From assembly GCF_030815865.1 (NCBI RefSeq), contig NZ_JAUSXI010000001.1, positions 2,294,001 through 2,358,000 of the forward strand: 64,000 nt of DNA, in the 5' to 3' direction. This document shows positions 63,354 through 64,000 of the stretch, piece by piece (the first letter of the stretch is position 1; each line of letters starts with the position of its first letter). The position numbers and the translations under genes were made by a program. A model generated the notes under the pieces. The model searched no databases, was not told the DNA's origin, and saw nothing but the letters and a program-made list of their open reading frames with translations. This DNA is from Arthrobacter globiformis. Lineage in GTDB: Bacteria > Actinomycetota > Actinomycetes > Actinomycetales > Micrococcaceae.

Positions 63354-64000
63354 ATGTCTGAATCCCCGGCCCCGTACCAGGTGCTGGACACCGGTATCGA
63401 ACTCGAGATCGGCGGCATGACCTGCGCTTCGTGCGCCAACCGGATCGAAAAGAAGCTCAACAAGCTTGAGGGCGTCACCGCCACGGTGAACTACGCAACG
63501 GAGAAGGCCCGGGTCAACGCTCCTGCCGGATACGATCCGCAGGCCCTGGTCGCCGAAGTCGAGAAGGCCGGTTACACGGCTACCGTGCCCGCCACGAAGC
63601 AGGAGACCGAGAGCGCAGCGGCCACCGACCGCCCCGATACCGAGCTGCTGGCCCTCAAACACCGTTTGATCGGCAGTGCGATTCTGGCGATTCCGGTCAT
63701 TGCGATGGCAATGATCCCTGCCCTGCAGTTCACGTACTGGCAGTGGCTGTCCCTGGCGATGGCCGCTCCGGTGATCCTCTGGGCGGGCTGGCCGTTCCAC
63801 AAGGCGGCACTCACGAACCTGCGCCACGGCACCGCCACCATGGACACCCTGGTCTCCATGGGCACGGCTGCAGCGTTCCTGTGGTCGATCTATGCCCTGT
63901 TCCTGGGCACCGCCGGAACCCCGGGCATGACCCATCCCTTTGAGCTGACGGTGACGCCGACCAACGGAGCGGGCAACATCTACCTGGAGGTCGGCGCCGG
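63354..64000 (+). CDS. copA: copper-translocating P-type ATPase, 5' part
   Basis: The first 215 residues are visible; the gene runs off the window. An HMA domain with MTCASC (C24, C27) is followed by the first transmembrane helices (about 105-120 and 125-145) and HGTATMDTLVSMGTAAAF, a block typical of P1B-type Cu(I) ATPases. GAAAGAAG precedes the ATG. It would export Cu(I) and is likely controlled with copZ by CsoR. Confidence 0.93.
   Translation, partial: MSESPAPYQVLDTGIELEIGGMTCASCANRIEKKLNKLEGVTATVNYATEKARVNAPAGYDPQALVAEVEKAGYTATVPATKQETESAAATDRPDTELLALKHRLIGSAILAIPVIAMAMIPALQFTYWQWLSLAMAAPVILWAGWPFHKAALTNLRHGTATMDTLVSMGTAAAFLWSIYALFLGTAGTPGMTHPFELTVTPTNGAGNIYLEVGA

Noticed and set aside
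1..64000. tRNA, rRNA, CRISPR arrays or complete insertion sequences
   Set aside because: No cloverleaf, rRNA-like block, regularly spaced repeat array or transposase with terminal repeats was seen by eye; a covariance or repeat search would be decisive.

Overview
The window is high-GC actinobacterial DNA. Family content (DUF4193, DUF4192, a MAB_1171c-like membrane protein beside an ImmA-type peptidase, HtaA, HxlR and PucR regulators) and gene style fit the Arthrobacter / Paenarthrobacter / Pseudarthrobacter group. A MobF relaxase, a decayed serine recombinase, a plasmid-style umuDC pair and several catabolic islands suggest a large plasmid or an integrated mobile region rather than core chromosome. 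No rRNA, tRNA or CRISPR array was seen. Genus and replicon type are inferences.

Layout. (1) 1-6.4 kb: mobility region with a TraA/TrwC-type relaxase-helicase coupled to a zinc-finger protein, then a serine recombinase broken by several frameshifts. (2) 6.4-21.5 kb: accessory region of mostly unknown small membrane proteins and lipoproteins, with a LexA-boxed umuDC operon (umuC frameshifted), DUF4192, and a compact MpaB-like oxygenase / ImmA peptidase / MAB_1171c-like module. (3) 21.9-30.4 kb: a sulfatase locus. A formylglycine-generating enzyme and two DUF202 proteins diverge from a PadR regulator, a Cys-type sulfatase, an MFS transporter and a GH3 glycosidase. A near-perfect direct repeat in the divergent promoter is a candidate operator. 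(4) 31-50.6 kb: a large amine-catabolism cluster. Leftward genes are an APC permease, class III aminotransferase, Zn alcohol dehydrogenase, aldehyde dehydrogenase and M20 amidohydrolase. Rightward genes are a second aldehyde dehydrogenase coupled to a diflavin reductase, then a glutamine-synthetase-like ligase, SDR, PuuD-like hydrolase, cytochrome P450, a frameshifted 3Fe-4S ferredoxin, ferredoxin reductase, PucR-type regulator and a class I glutamine amidotransferase. (5) 50.6-56.3 kb: HtaA-domain operon, alanine dehydrogenase with a divergent Lrp-type regulator, PAS protein, MBL-fold hydrolase and HxlR regulator. (6) 56.4-60.2 kb: glycogen-debranching-like enzyme and a chimeric gene joining a CtaG fragment to half an MFS transporter. 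(7) 60.6-64 kb: copper region with CsoR, a small membrane protein, frameshifted DUF4396, CopZ, a secreted His-rich protein and the 5' end of a CopA-type ATPase, with three CsoR-like palindromes.

How the parts may work together. The amine cluster reads as a gamma-glutamylation route: uptake, ATP-dependent coupling of an amine to glutamate, P450 and dehydrogenase oxidation of the carbon skeleton, hydrolytic release of glutamate, then transamination and aldehyde oxidation. GS-like plus P450/ferredoxin/reductase sets are known from morpholine/piperidine-degrading mycobacteria, and GS-like plus amidotransferase pairs from aniline and isopropylamine degraders; this combination with a separate diflavin reductase is unusual. 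A palindrome ATGTGC-N5-GCACAT occurs upstream of the two rightward transcription units, with weaker copies near the permease, alcohol dehydrogenase and amidotransferase, which suggests one cluster regulon. At least four genes are broken (recombinase, umuC, ferredoxin, DUF4396) and one is chimeric, so the region has been rearranging, unless some single-base shifts are sequencing errors.
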